From NCBI RefSeq assembly GCF_002804125.1, contig NZ_CP024966.1, positions 434,001 to 498,000 on the forward strand: DNA of 64,000 bases, given 5' to 3'. The first letter of the stretch is position 1, and every line of letters begins with the position of its first letter. The translations under genes and the position numbers were made by a program. Source of the DNA: Mesoplasma entomophilum. Its GTDB lineage: Bacteria > Bacillota_I > Bacilli_A > Mycoplasmatales > Mycoplasmataceae. The notes below the pieces were generated by a model that did no database searches, was not told where the DNA came from, and saw only the letters and a program-made list of their open reading frames with translations. Of the stretch, positions 1 to 9,989 are shown in pieces.

Positions 1-580
1 CTATTAATCTAATTAAAGCATCATAACTTTCTTTAATATTTATTTTATCTAAATTTGAAACTTTAACAAACACATCATTTTGATTAAATTTCAAAGTTTC
101 TTTTATTAATTTTTCATTTTTGACGATTTCATTTCTTTTTAACTTATCCAACTTTGTTCCAATCATTAATACTGGAATATCATTTGCTTTCAAAAAGTCA
201 TACATTTGAATATCATCATTTGTTGGTTTATGTCTTAAATCAACTAACATACAAACTAGTTTTAGGTTTTCTCTTGAGGTTAAATAATCTTCCATCATAA
301 TACCAAACTCAACTTTCATCGAGTTAGATATTTTAGCATATCCATAACCAGGAGCATCAACAAGTCTAAAACTACCATTATTTATATCAAAAAAATTTAA
401 TAATCTTGTTTTACCTGGTGTGTTAGCTACTTTTGCTAATTTTTTCTTATTTGCTAATGTGTTAATAAAACTAGATTTACCTACATTACTTCTTCCTACA
501 AAACAAACTTCTGGGATACTATCTTCAATTCATCCAGACTTATTTGCTGCAGACTTTATAAATTCACTTTGTTTAAACAT
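1..580 (-). CDS. engB: Ribosome biogenesis GTPase EngB/YsxC (3' end outside window)
   Basis: TRAFAC-class GTPase that acts late in large ribosomal subunit assembly. The G1 loop GRSNVGKSS lies near residue 30, the G3 motif appears as DAPGYGYA, which is typical of the EngB family, and the G4 motif is TKLDK. About 193 residues are visible and the stop lies beyond base 1, so only the last residues are missing. The start ATG is preceded by a strong AGGAGG that overlaps the stop codon of the upstream membrane-protein gene, so it is probably translated as the last visible gene of a four-gene minus-strand transcript starting near 2440. Identity is secure from the motifs. Confidence 0.95.
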
Positions 581-589
581 ATTTACCTC

Positions 590-1126
590 CTATATAAATT
601 CTGTTTTTATTTTTAATTCAGTTAAAAAATCTTTTAACTCTCAGTGATATGAAACCTTTATGAAATCATAACCTTCAGCTTCTTTAACTTTGAATATTAT
701 TTTTTTACGATTAACATCATTTTTAATAACTTCAATTTCTTCAAATTCAAAAACTTTATTTCAAATAACCATTTTATTATTTTTAACAACTACATAAATT
801 GATTTAATTTTGTTTTGAATCAAAGTTATTCAAAGAATTAACATTAGCATGTAAATAATACAAACAACTGATTGTATTAAAATCAATGTATTGCTCATTA
901 TTATCAAGCAAATAATTGTTAACACAACAAAAGCTAAACTCATCAATAATATGCAAATAAAGAAAATCAAACAGATATTAAATATTTTTTTATTTTTGTA
1001 GTGTTTACTTTCTTGGTTTATTAATTTCTTGATTTGATTAAAATATTTATAGTCTTTAGCAATTATATAAAGTGAGTACGACATTAGAAATATAGTAATT
1101 ATTAAAGGAAACATAATTATTTTCAT
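590..1126 (-). CDS. Hypothetical membrane protein with C-terminal soluble domain
   Basis: 178 residues with TGA read as Trp. Three strongly hydrophobic segments (about residues 1-22, 50-72 and 75-100) are followed by a soluble C-terminal part of about 75 residues rich in alternating hydrophobic and charged residues, which looks like a small beta-rich domain. The ATG at 1126 lies one base after the upstream stop and has GGAG ten bases ahead; an ATG nine bases earlier would sit too close to that GGAG. The gene lies between another unknown membrane gene and engB. I do not recognise the family. Confidence 0.7.
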
Positions 1127-1127
1127 A

Positions 1128-1736
1128 CTAATCATTCTCCATTCTAAAACTTGTAATAATAGAATTTAATTTTAAATCATCTGTAACAAAATAAATTTCT
1201 TCATTTTTTGTTTTTAAATAAGTTGCTTTTAAATATTCTCCACCAAAGTTCAAAATGAAATATTCTGTTAAAAGTATATTCTCTAATTTTATAATTTTGA
1301 ACTCTTTACCATCATCTAAAACAATTCTTTTATTACTTATATAAATAAGTGATTTTTCAAGATCATTTTGTTTTGGTTTAAATTTAAATAATGAATAATT
1401 TTTCTTTAAGTTCTTAATGTATTGATCATATTCATCATCAAATTCTTTTTTCTTGTTTTTTTTAATTTCAAATTCATTATAAGAAACATTTAATTCATCT
1501 ATAAAATAAACATTTTCATCTTCTGATAGTTTGAATTTTGTTTTGATTGGTTTTAAACTTTTTAAAACTTCTGCTTCATTTTTTTTATACTCTGCTATTT
1601 CTTTCAAATATTCATCATTAACTTTTTTATAAGGTTTATGTTTAATTGAATACATATAAGCTAAAATTCCTACAATTAAAAGTATTAATCCATATAAACC
1701 TATTATGCAAATTGCAATTATAAATTTTGAATCCAT
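1128..1736 (-). CDS. Hypothetical single-pass membrane protein, possible PH-like domain
   Basis: 202 residues. One N-terminal membrane segment (about residues 5-28) is followed by a charged, probably coiled linker and a C-terminal region with the pattern YISNKRIVLDDG followed by repeated beta-strand-like stretches. That pattern resembles bacterial PH-like domains (conserved N-x-R-hydrophobic-hydrophobic), but this is inference. A longer reading from 1781 would overlap the upstream gene; ATG at 1736 sits one base after that gene's TAA and is preferred. It is followed directly by the next unknown membrane gene. Confidence 0.65.
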   Translation of the reverse strand: MDSKFIIAICIIGLYGLILLIVGILAYMYSIKHKPYKKVNDEYLKEIAEYKKNEAEVLKSLKPIKTKFKLSEDENVYFIDELNVSYNEFEIKKNKKKEFDDEYDQYIKNLKKNYSLFKFKPKQNDLEKSLIYISNKRIVLDDGKEFKIIKLENILLTEYFILNFGGEYLKATYLKTKNEEIYFVTDDLKLNSIITSFRMEND

Positions 1737-1737
1737 T

Positions 1738-2397
1738 TTATTCTTCTTCAAAATCAATTTCGTATTGTGATCAAATATCAATTAAATTAATTAATGATTC
1801 AGCTTTGTTTAGAATTGCTAGAATTTCATATTTTTTTTCTTCACTAACAGTTCTTTCAATTTTTAGTAAATTAATCATTAATTTGCTTGCTTCTCTTAAA
1901 TCATTTAAGTTACTTTCATCAGTTGCAATTTTTAAAACTTTCATAAATTCATTTTCATTGTCATAAATATTTTTCAATTTAGAAATAGCTTCTTTGTAAA
2001 TTTTGTTAACTTGTTTAATTATTTCTTCTTTAAAAATTTCTAAAATATTTTCTTGAGTTACAACAATATCTTTTGTTTCAACTAATTCTGTAAATTTAAA
2101 TAAAAATTCATCAGCTGCTAAAAAATCACTCATCGCTGTTGCTATTTGTAAATCAGAAACTATATCGAACTCTTCCAAATGATTTAAAGCTTTAATTTCT
2201 GATAACAATTGTTTTTCAAGACTTTTTAATTTTGTTAACAATTTAGCTAAATCTTCTAATTCTTCAACTTCATTTAAATCATCTAAAAGAAAAGTTAGTT
2301 CCTTATTATTTTTCAATTCTGCTTCAATGTTCTCTAAACTTGAAATGATAATAGCCAATCCTGGTTCTAAAAAATCAATTTCGATTTCATTATTCAT
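1738..2397 (-). CDS. Hypothetical acidic helical protein
   Basis: 219 residues, no membrane segment or signal peptide. It is rich in Leu, Glu, Lys and Ile with long heptad-like stretches, so mostly alpha-helical and probably coiled coil. A strong GGGAGAAAG precedes the ATG. It is the first gene of the transcript that ends with engB and lies 79 bases from a divergent unknown gene. The reading extends through one TGA (Trp) to TAA. No family recognised. Confidence 0.65.
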
Positions 2398-2438
2398 ATT
2401 CTTTCTCCCTTTTAAAAGTATAATTTTATTTAATTATA

Positions 2439-2445
2439 CCTTATA
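2439..2445 (+). promoter_or_regulatory. Probable promoter -10 region in divergent intergenic space
   Basis: A TATAAT-like sequence within TTATAATATA lies about 32-38 bases before the ATG at 2477. The same 79-base gap also holds TATAAT/TATACT-like hexamers on the minus strand for the gene starting at 2397, so two divergent promoters probably overlap. No clear -35 box was seen. Confidence 0.4.
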
Positions 2446-2476
2446 ATATAAAAAAGAATAAAATAGAGGAGTTATA

Positions 2477-3187
2477 ATGATTCAAATTTTCAAGTTAAAA
2501 GAGTTAAATGAAGCTGAATTATCACATTTAGAAGAATTAAATTCATGATGAGATAAACCAGTAAATAAAAAGTTACAAAAATGTAAAATATTTATTACTA
2601 AATTTGGATTGCAACCAAATGATTACATTACTTTTGACAGTATAAATGAAGTTAAGTTTAATGATTTTATTAAAGGTATTAATAACTACTTAAATTTCTA
2701 TACACCTAAACTAAAAACTATAGTTAGTGAAAGACATGCTTTTAAAAAGTTTGATAAGTCAATTATTAATTATATGCAACTAAATGGATATGTTGCTTCT
2801 TTAAGTACTATAGCTGCGTTTTATACTGAAAAAGTTGATTATGATCTAAATAATTTTAATAAAACAGAAGCAATTAATTTTGCTAATATAGTTTTACTAG
2901 ATAAATGAAATAAATTTAAAAAGGAAGTTCTCGTAACTTTTGGTGGAAATGAAATAATTAAGGATGTTATTAAAGGGATTTTTGAAAATGAAGTTGTTTA
3001 TGATGGAATTTTCTTTGATTCAAGGGTTATTGTTAACACAATCGTTAAATATGCATCAAACCTATTAAAGCGAACTGAAATAACTGAAAAGCAATTTTTA
3101 AATATCATGTATTTGGCTTATCTTCAATCAAATTATATTGAATCCTTCATTTATATTTATAAAGGTTTTACAATCAATTTAAAATAA
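2477..3187 (+). CDS. Hypothetical protein
   Basis: 236 residues after reading TGA codons as Trp (two adjacent ones near residue 24). The start is supported by AGAGGAG eight bases ahead and by a TATAAT sequence about 40 bases upstream. It is a soluble, mixed-composition protein without membrane segments or motifs that I recognise. It is transcribed alone, divergent from the engB transcript, and ends at a strong hairpin terminator shared with the convergent SDR gene. Confidence 0.65.
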
Positions 3188-3190
3188 AAA

Positions 3191-3225
3191 GAACTATTAG
3201 TTTTAATTGCTAATAGTTCTTTTTT
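3191..3225. terminator. Bidirectional rho-independent terminator
   Basis: A perfect 10-bp stem (GAACTATTAG / CTAATAGTTC) is followed by a T run on both strands. It separates two convergent genes ending at 3187 and 3227. Confidence 0.85.
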
Positions 3226-3226
3226 A

Positions 3227-3835
3227 CTAATAAACTTTTATCTCTTGGCCGTTAACATCGCTTTCAATGACATCAATAAATGCTTTTGCTGCTTTTGATG
3301 CTGGCACTGATTTTACACCTTTAAAATATTCAGCATATTCAACCATTGATTCATCAAGCACACTTGGACTAATACAATTAATTCTAATATCTTTTTTAGT
3401 ATCAAATGCAGCTGCTTTTGCAAATGCAGCAATAGCACCATTAGTTAAAGCATACATTGTTCCCATTTTAATTAATTCATCTTTAATTACACCAGCAATT
3501 AATGAAATACTTCCCTTTACGTTTAAATATTTGCTTCCAATTAACACCATGTTAACTTGACCTAACAATTTACTATTTATTGAGAATTTTATATCATCTT
3601 GAGTTAAATCTTCCATTGGTTTCATTTCAGCTGAACCAGCAGCATTAACTATGTGATCCACATTACCTATTTTCGCAAACATTGCCTCAATACTTTCTTC
3701 TGAAGTCATATCTACATGAACATCGCCAGTTTTTCTTCCAGCTGTGATTATTTCATAAGAACTATCTTTTTCTTTTAATTGACTAACGATTGCTGAACCC
3801 AAAGTTCCACAACCACCTAAAACTAATATTTTCAT
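3227..3835 (-). CDS. Atypical short-chain dehydrogenase (SDR) family protein
   Basis: 202 residues, a compact Rossmann fold. The cofactor loop GGCGTLGSA lies at residues 7-15, a TAGRKTGDV stretch fits NADP-type binding of strand 2, and NAAGSAE matches the NNAG motif. The usual catalytic YxxxK is not kept: the corresponding stretch reads MYALTNGA, with Asn where Lys is expected. The overall pattern (SKLLGQVNMVLIG, then NGAIAAFAKAAA) resembles a small SDR subfamily in which this pair is degenerate in other bacteria too. The substrate is unknown. The gene is monocistronic, flanked by terminators on both sides. Confidence 0.8.
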   Translation of the reverse strand: MKILVLGGCGTLGSAIVSQLKEKDSSYEIITAGRKTGDVHVDMTSEESIEAMFAKIGNVDHIVNAAGSAEMKPMEDLTQDDIKFSINSKLLGQVNMVLIGSKYLNVKGSISLIAGVIKDELIKMGTMYALTNGAIAAFAKAAAFDTKKDIRINCISPSVLDESMVEYAEYFKGVKSVPASKAAKAFIDVIESDVNGQEIKVY

Positions 3836-3912
3836 ATCTTTCTCCTCTATTGCTTTTAAATAAATTATATATTGAATTTTAATTAATAACTAATATTAGA
3901 AAGAATATAAAA

Positions 3913-3936
3913 AAAAGATGCTTATAAGCATCTTTT
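3913..3936 (-). terminator. Terminator of rpsU
   Basis: A perfect 12-bp palindrome (AAAAGATGCTTA / TAAGCATCTTTT) is followed on the minus strand by a run of T. It lies 19 bases after the rpsU stop. Confidence 0.8.
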
Positions 3937-3954
3937 AGCATTTATTGCTAATTA

Positions 3955-4119
3955 TTATTTATATTTACGGTTTTGTTTTTGTTTGTAAATTCTTTTTTCT
4001 TTTTTACTTAGGTGATATTCACGTTTTCTAGCTTCAGCTTTATTAGATGATGCTACTTTTTGAAATCGTTTAAGAGCTTTTTCGATTGATTCTCCCTCGT
4101 GTACGATAATACTTGCCAT
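3955..4119 (-). CDS. rpsU: 30S ribosomal protein S21
   Basis: 54 residues, close to the usual 57. It begins MASIIVHEGESIEKALKRF and carries the basic tail expected of S21, a late-assembling small-subunit protein placed near the anti-Shine-Dalgarno end of 16S rRNA. GGAG precedes the ATG. It is transcribed alone from its own promoter (below) and ends at a strong terminator. Confidence 0.95.
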   Translation of the reverse strand: MASIIVHEGESIEKALKRFQKVASSNKAEARKREYHLSKKEKRIYKQKQNRKYK

Positions 4120-4150
4120 TTTTTCAACTCCAATTCAATAAACTATTAAT

Positions 4151-4180
4151 ATTTTATCTCAAATTTAGTACAAATTACAA
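4151..4180 (-). promoter_or_regulatory. rpsU promoter
   Basis: On the minus strand, TTGTAA (4175-4180) and TAAAAT (4151-4156) are separated by 18 bases, lying about 32 bases before the rpsU ATG. Confidence 0.6.
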
Positions 4181-4236
4181 GACTTTTAATAAAAAAATAT
4201 TATTTAATGAAATTTATTAAGAATTAATTTTATTTT

Positions 4237-5115
4237 CTATAAGAATCATCAAAGTTTTTTATCAGATTTTTTTCTCATGATAAAGTAAGGAATAAATATT
4301 ACAAATAGTACAATTGCTAATATTGTAAAGAAAACTAGCATACAAAATTTATTTGCAGCTTTTTTTAAAGCTAGTTGCTGATCAAGAGGAATTATTTCAT
4401 ATCCATAAAATGAATCAATATTACCTTTTCTTGAATAATTAAACATTAGTGAAAAAATTTGAATAACAGCAGTTAATGATAAAACTATAATAAAAATCAT
4501 TATTTCTGAATCTAAACTAACTTTATCTGATTTATTAACTAAAAATAAAATCAAAGTTGTTAAACCACCGTATAAATAGATTCCAAAACATGTTCAATTT
4601 AAGTAAATATGTCTTTTAACTATTTTTTTGTAACTTTTAATTATAAAGAACGGAATTCTTTCCTTTCCCATTAATAAATCTGTTTTATATCCTTTGACAT
4701 CAATCAAGATATGCCTTAAATCAATTAAAGCTATTACCATTACTATTAAACTCAAAATTAAAATGCTTATCATAATTGCCGCACTTGGAACCAATTCAGG
4801 TTTAATCTTTAAAAAATTTTGACCATCTTGAAGTTTAATATAATTTAAAGCAATAAAAAATGCAGAAACTAATGAACAAATAATTGATGTAAACATTAAA
4901 AAAGCAATTTTGTATTTTTCCATCTTAATTTCTTTAGCTATTCTTTTGTTTACATTAACTGCTTCTAATTCCTTTTTTGTAAACTCAGGAGCTATAGCAA
5001 TAAATTTTTTGTCGCCAAACGCTAAGTTATTAGAATTAACATAGTTTGGATTTTTGATTTGATTTTGTTCATTCGGATTTTGCTGATTAGCACCATTCAT
5101 AATATCATTGTTCAT
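4237..5115 (-). CDS. Hypothetical five-helix membrane protein with Asn/Gln-rich N terminus
   Basis: 292 residues with three internal TGA Trp codons. The first 30 residues are very rich in Asn, Gln and Pro (MNNDIMNGANQQNPNEQNQ). About five membrane segments follow, near residues 70-92, 115-135, 172-192, 205-225 and 258-280. It lies eight bases after a small one-helix membrane gene and probably forms an operon with it. A similar Asn/Gln-rich cytoplasmic stretch followed by membrane helices occurs in the protein encoded at 8547-9989, but the two are not obviously homologous. Function unknown. Confidence 0.7.
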
Positions 5116-5123
5116 TGTTTATC

Positions 5124-5363
5124 TTACCTTTCTTTACTTTTTGTTTCTCTAATTATTGAGTTAATTTCTTCATCAATTTTAATTTTTTCAAGTTCTAAGT
5201 TATTATTACTTTTATCTATTTTTGTTTTTGTCACAATAAACTTTGTTAAATAAATAAACAAAGATAATAAAAGAAGTGATGCAAAGAAAATAAAAATAAA
5301 TAAAAACGGAATTGGCTTACCAAATATAACTAAGGCATTTTCTATATCAAATATTCCCTTCAT
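5124..5363 (-). CDS. Small single-pass membrane protein, hypothetical
   Basis: 79 residues: one strongly hydrophobic segment (about residues 17-40) and a charged, lysine- and glutamate-rich cytoplasmic tail. GGAGA lies eight bases before the ATG. It precedes and probably is co-transcribed with the five-helix membrane protein gene. No family recognised. Confidence 0.6.
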   Translation of the reverse strand: MKGIFDIENALVIFGKPIPFLFIFIFFASLLLLSLFIYLTKFIVTKTKIDKSNNNLELEKIKIDEEINSIIRETKSKER

Positions 5364-5442
5364 AGCATTCTCCTTTAAATAATTTTATCATTTTTTAGTT
5401 TTAATTGTTTTTTAGTTAAAATACTCTGTATTAAATAAAAAA

Positions 5443-5461
5443 CTAAACAATTGATGTTTAG
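5443..5461 (-). terminator. Terminator of hisS-aspS
   Basis: Stem CTAAACA / TGTTTAG with a five-base loop, followed on the minus strand by TTTTTTATTT, directly after the aspS stop. Confidence 0.7.
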
Positions 5462-5462
5462 C

Positions 5463-7196
5463 TTATTTTATTGTTTTAATACTTAATTCTGTTAATTGTT
5501 TATCTTCTACATAACTAGGTGCATCATTCATCATATCAATTCCTTTTGAATTTTTAGGAAATGCTATAACATCTCTAATTGATTCTGAATTAGTTAATAA
5601 CATAATTACTCTATCAATACCAAAAGCAAATCCTGCATGGTTTGGCGCTCCATATTTATATGCATTGATAAATCAACCAAAGTTTTTTTCAATAGTTTCA
5701 TCATCTAATCCTACTGCTTCAAACATTCTTTGTTGAATTTCTGAGTCTGTAATACGAACTCCACCGCTTCCAAGTTCAAATCCATTTAATACTAAGTCAT
5801 ATGAATCAGCAATTGCATTTTCTTTATTAGTTTCAAAATCAGCAATTGATTTAATATTTGGCATTGTAAATGGATTATGAGCTGCTACATATCTTTCTTC
5901 TTCATCACTTCATTCGTATAATGGGAAATCAATGATTCATAATAGTTTATAGTCATTAGGATCTGTCAAGTTTAAGATTTCAGCTGCTTTATTTCTAACA
6001 GCACCTAACATATCTGATACTTTGTCATATTTACCAACATTTAACAAAATAGTTGCTTTATCTTTAATATCAAATTTTTTTACTATAGCTTCTTTTTCAT
6101 TATCTGATAAACTTGAAGCAATTGAACCACTTCAATTTCCGTTCTCAAATTTGGCAAAAGCTAAATTGTTAAAGTTTTTTTGTTTTGCAGTTTCAGTTAA
6201 AGCTTCTAACTGTTTTTTACTTAGCAACTCTTCAACACAAATTCCTCTAATTGATAAGTTGTTTTCTTTAAACCCTTCAAATAATTTAATTTCAGTTTTT
6301 TCAAAAATTTCATTTAATGTATTAATTTTTAAATCAAATCTAATATCTGGTTTATCACTACCATACAAATCTATTGCTTCTTTAAAAGGCATTTTAATTA
6401 ATTTTTCTTTAAAGTCTATTCCTTTAACTTCCAAGAATATTTTTTTAATTACTTTTTCAATTTGATCTTGAACTTCTTCAGCTGTAGCAAATGACATTTC
6501 CATATCTAATTGAGTAAACTCTGGTTGACGATCATTTCTTAAATCTTCATCTCTAAAACATCTAACAATTTGGTAGTATTTATCAAATCCACTAACCATT
6601 AATAATTGTTTATATAATTGAGGTGATTGAGGTAAAGCATAAAAAGTATTTTTGTTTAATCTTGAAGGCACTAAAAAATCTCTTGCTCCTTCTGGTGTTG
6701 ATTTACCAAAGTACGGAGTTTCAACTTCAACAAAATTATCAGCTTCAAATTCTCTACGAATGATGCTGTTAACTTTTGCTCTTAAAAGCATATTATTTTG
6801 AATTTTTTGACGTCTTAAATCTAAATATCTATATGACATTCTTGTCTCTTCTGAAACTTCTACATCATTTTCAATGACAAAAGGAGTTAATTCACTTTTA
6901 TTGATTATTTGAATTGTATCAGCATCAATTTCAATTTCCCCAGTAGCAATATCTGTATTCTTTGATTTACGCTCAATAACTTTACCTGTTATTGAAATTA
7001 CATATTCAGGTCTTAAGTTAGCAATAAGTTCTTGTTTGCTTTCGCCAACAACAATTTGAGTAATTCCATAAAAATCTCTTAAATCAATAAATGTTATTTG
7101 ACCCATTTTACGAATTTTTTTGATTCATCCTTTTAAGGTTACTTCTTGATTTATATTTGAAATGTTTAATTGATTACAATTATGTGTTCTTTTCAT
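5463..7196 (-). CDS. aspS: Aspartyl-tRNA synthetase
   Basis: 577 residues, normal bacterial length including the GAD insertion. An N-terminal OB-fold anticodon-binding domain contains [16 protein letters not shown]; class II motif 2 is [18 protein letters not shown]; motif 3 is in [10 protein letters not shown] near the C terminus. It charges tRNA-Asp. The ATG at 7196 is preceded by GGGGAAAA that lies inside the end of hisS, so the two genes are translationally close. Several TGA codons are Trp, including one in the N-terminal LKGW. Confidence 0.97.
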
Positions 7197-7198
7197 TT

Positions 7199-8446
7199 TT
7201 ATTTTTTCCCCTTTAAATATTTAACAATATCATTAAATTTTACTTCTGTTGTTTCCCCAGAAATTTGATCTTTGATTGCATAATTATCGCTATTAATTGA
7301 ATTTTCGCCAACAATGACTATATTCTTTGCATTCATTCTCTCTGCTGATTTAAATCCTGCTTTTAAGTTTTTAATATTTCAGTTTGTGTCAACTTTCAAG
7401 TTAGCACTTCTTGCTTCTAGTAAAAGTTTATTTGTTAAAAATTGAGCTTCATCAGATAAAGGAATAATGAATAGATCTAATTCATCTTCATCTGATACTT
7501 TTATATTTTGATCTTTAAGAATCATCATTATTCTTTCAATCCCAATTGCAAAACCACTAGCAGGCAAACTTGGTCCACCTAGTTCTTCAACTAAATTATT
7601 ATATGAACCACCAGCTATAATAGCTTGATCTGTTTTAACATTTTTAAATTCAAATACTAAACCTGTGTAATAATCTAATCCTCTGACTAAGTTAAAGTTT
7701 ATTTGTGTTTCAATTCCAAGTTCTTTTAATTGAATAAATGTTTTGTTTAATCTGTCGTTATTTTCTTGACTCGCAAATTCAAACATTTTTGGAGCATCAG
7801 TAAATTTATTTCCGTCTATTTTACAATCTAATACACGTAAAACATTTTTATTAATTCTTGTTTGACAATCTGAACATAAATCAGTAAATGAACTTAAGTA
7901 TTTTTTAAGTTCTGCTTCATATGTTTTTCTTTCATCCCCACTTATTAAATAGTTGATTTCCACAACTACATCTTTATCAATTTTTAGTTCGTTTAAGAAT
8001 GATTGACCTAGTGAAATTAATTCAACATCATGGCTTATTGAATCAATGCCAAATGTTTCCACACCTAATTGATTAAATTGTCTATATCTTCCAGCTTGAG
8101 GTCTTTCATATCTAAAAATAGGTCCTATGTAAAATGTTTTATAAGGTAAATTTTCTTGAATATATAATTTATTTTCAATAATTGCTCTAACAGTTGGTGC
8201 TGTTCCTTCAGGTCTTAAAACATATTCGCGACCTTTGCGATCAGTAAATTCGTACATTTCTTTACTTACAATATCGCTTGAGTCTCCTACACCTCTAACA
8301 AATAATTCTTTTGATTCAAACATTGGAGTAATAATTTCACCATAATTAAAAACATTTAGAACTTTTCTAAATTTTTCTTCTACTGCATTTCATTCTTTTG
8401 AATTATTTAAAAATAAATCTTGTGTTCCCCTAGGTTTTTGAATCAT
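7199..8446 (-). CDS. hisS: Histidyl-tRNA synthetase
   Basis: 415 residues, normal length. It starts MIQKPRGTQDL, has class II motif 2 as LRPEGTAP, the histidine-specific stretch GLDYYTGLVFEF and motif 3 within ASGFAIGIERIM. It charges tRNA-His and is followed two bases later by aspS, a common pairing in Firmicutes and Mollicutes. AAAAGGAG precedes the ATG. An extended -10 promoter lies 23 bases upstream. Confidence 0.97.
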
Positions 8447-8468
8447 AAAATCTCCTTTTGCTTTAAAT

Positions 8469-8477
8469 ATTATAACA
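8469..8477 (-). promoter_or_regulatory. hisS-aspS promoter (extended -10)
   Basis: Minus strand TGTTATAAT, i.e. a TATAAT box with an upstream TG. No convincing -35 hexamer at normal spacing was seen, as is common for extended -10 promoters. Confidence 0.6.
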
Positions 8478-8521
8478 TTTTCATTTCTGAACAAAGAATA
8501 TGCATTTGCAAAATAAAAAAA

Positions 8522-8539
8522 ATGATAGAAATCTATCAT
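8522..8539 (-). terminator. Terminator after the 8547-10941 genes
   Basis: Perfect 8-bp stem ATGATAGA / TCTATCAT with a two-base loop, then eight T on the minus strand, directly after the stop at 8547. Confidence 0.8.
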
Positions 8540-8546
8540 TTAATTA

Positions 8547-9989
8547 TTATTTTTGTTCATCCTCGTCAAATAGTGAAGAATCGATTTCATAATGTTTTCC
8601 TTGCATTGCAGCCATTGTTGCGTTTGCTTGTTCAGCTCTCGCTTTCATAATTTTTTGAACGTCTTTTTTTGGATTAATGATAACTAACATTATAGCTCCC
8701 ATTAAAGTTAAAATTGATGAAACAAAAGCACATATTGAAAGACTTGTAACAACTTTTAATTGTGAAGCATAATTTAATGTTAATTTTGCAATAAAATCAT
8801 CATAGTAGTTAAAATCATTAATTGGTATTGGATTTGTTTCTCCAGCTAGTTTGATTGATAATGAACCATAAGAATTTCATTTTTTCATAACTAAATCATT
8901 TGATATTGAACCAGCAGTTTCAAATAAAAGGAAAAATACAAATACTGCAACAATTAATAATGTGAATCCACTTACTCTAAATTTCAATCTTGATGCATCC
9001 TGTTTTTTTCAAAATGTATAGCCTATATAACCAAATCATAACAAGTAGAAAATTGCGAATATAATAGAACCAATATTTGTCGTTGACTTAGCGAAAATAT
9101 CAACATTTGTTGAAAAACTTGGAACTTTTGCGTTTGCACTTGTTGTTACTATTCAATATTCAAATCCAGCTTCCCATTTTGCTTTAGGTAAAAGAACATG
9201 AATTAATGAACTTTGATTTTTATAATCTAAGTCAACTCTTACAGTGCCTACATAAATAACTAGTGTTACATAAAAAACTATTGTAATTAACATAAGTAAT
9301 GTAAAACATTTTTTAAGTATTGGCATATACTTAGGTTTTGTTTTAAAAGGATAGAATTTTGGATTTAAGAAAATGTTTTGAGGCATATCCCCACCCATGT
9401 TACCACCAAAGAAATTTTGTTGTTGATTAAAATTTTGTTGTTTGAAATTTTGTTGATTTATATTTTCTGAATTAGTTGTTTTTTTATCTTCAGAATTAGT
9501 TTTTTCTTTTTCTGCTTTTTCCTTAGCTTCTTTTTCTGCTTTCTCTTTTGCTTCATCAGCCAATTTTTCATCCATTTTTTTAACAAAGTCAGCTGATAAT
9601 TTACCATTTAATTCGATATCTTCAATTGTAAATAACTCTTCCTCATTTGTTAATGTTTTTCTTGCTGTTTTATAGTTTTCACTAATAAATCCAACAACGC
9701 GTGAATATTCAGCATATATTTCTTCACTATTCATTTCATCTTCAGGTACTTCAAATCTATTTGAAACTTTTGTAATTTTTACATAAGCTTTAGCAAATTC
9801 AGCAGCGATCTTTTTACGATTATATCTACATTTAAATTTATCACTTTCTAAAAGTAGTAATAAATCAATTAATTTTATAACTTCTTTTCTAAAAGCTTCA
9901 TCTTTTCTTAAATAGTACTTTAATTTATTGTTCTTGATAACATTAAACATTAAATGTGAAATACTAATATAAATCTTTTTATTATCCAT
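8547..9989 (-). CDS. Hypothetical large membrane protein with charged and Asn/Gln-rich linker
   Basis: 480 residues. The N-terminal 130 residues look like a soluble helical domain. Residues about 145-165 are an alternating Lys/Glu/Ala helix (repeated EKAEKEAKEKA pattern), residues about 170-200 are a Gln/Asn/Phe-rich linker (INQQNFKQQNFNQQQNF), and about four membrane helices follow (near 230-252, 300-320, 335-357 and 420-442). The start overlaps the stop of holA by eight bases and uses a GGAGG inside it, so it is coupled to holA. No family recognised. Confidence 0.7.

Noticed and set aside
1737-1781. Alternative upstream start for the gene at 1128
   Set aside because: It overlaps the upstream gene and lacks a ribosome-binding site, while ATG at 1736 follows the upstream stop directly.
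6022-6465. 147-codon plus-strand frame opposite aspS
   Set aside because: It is antisense to well-conserved synthetase code, has low-complexity Ser/Leu/Phe composition and no start signal.
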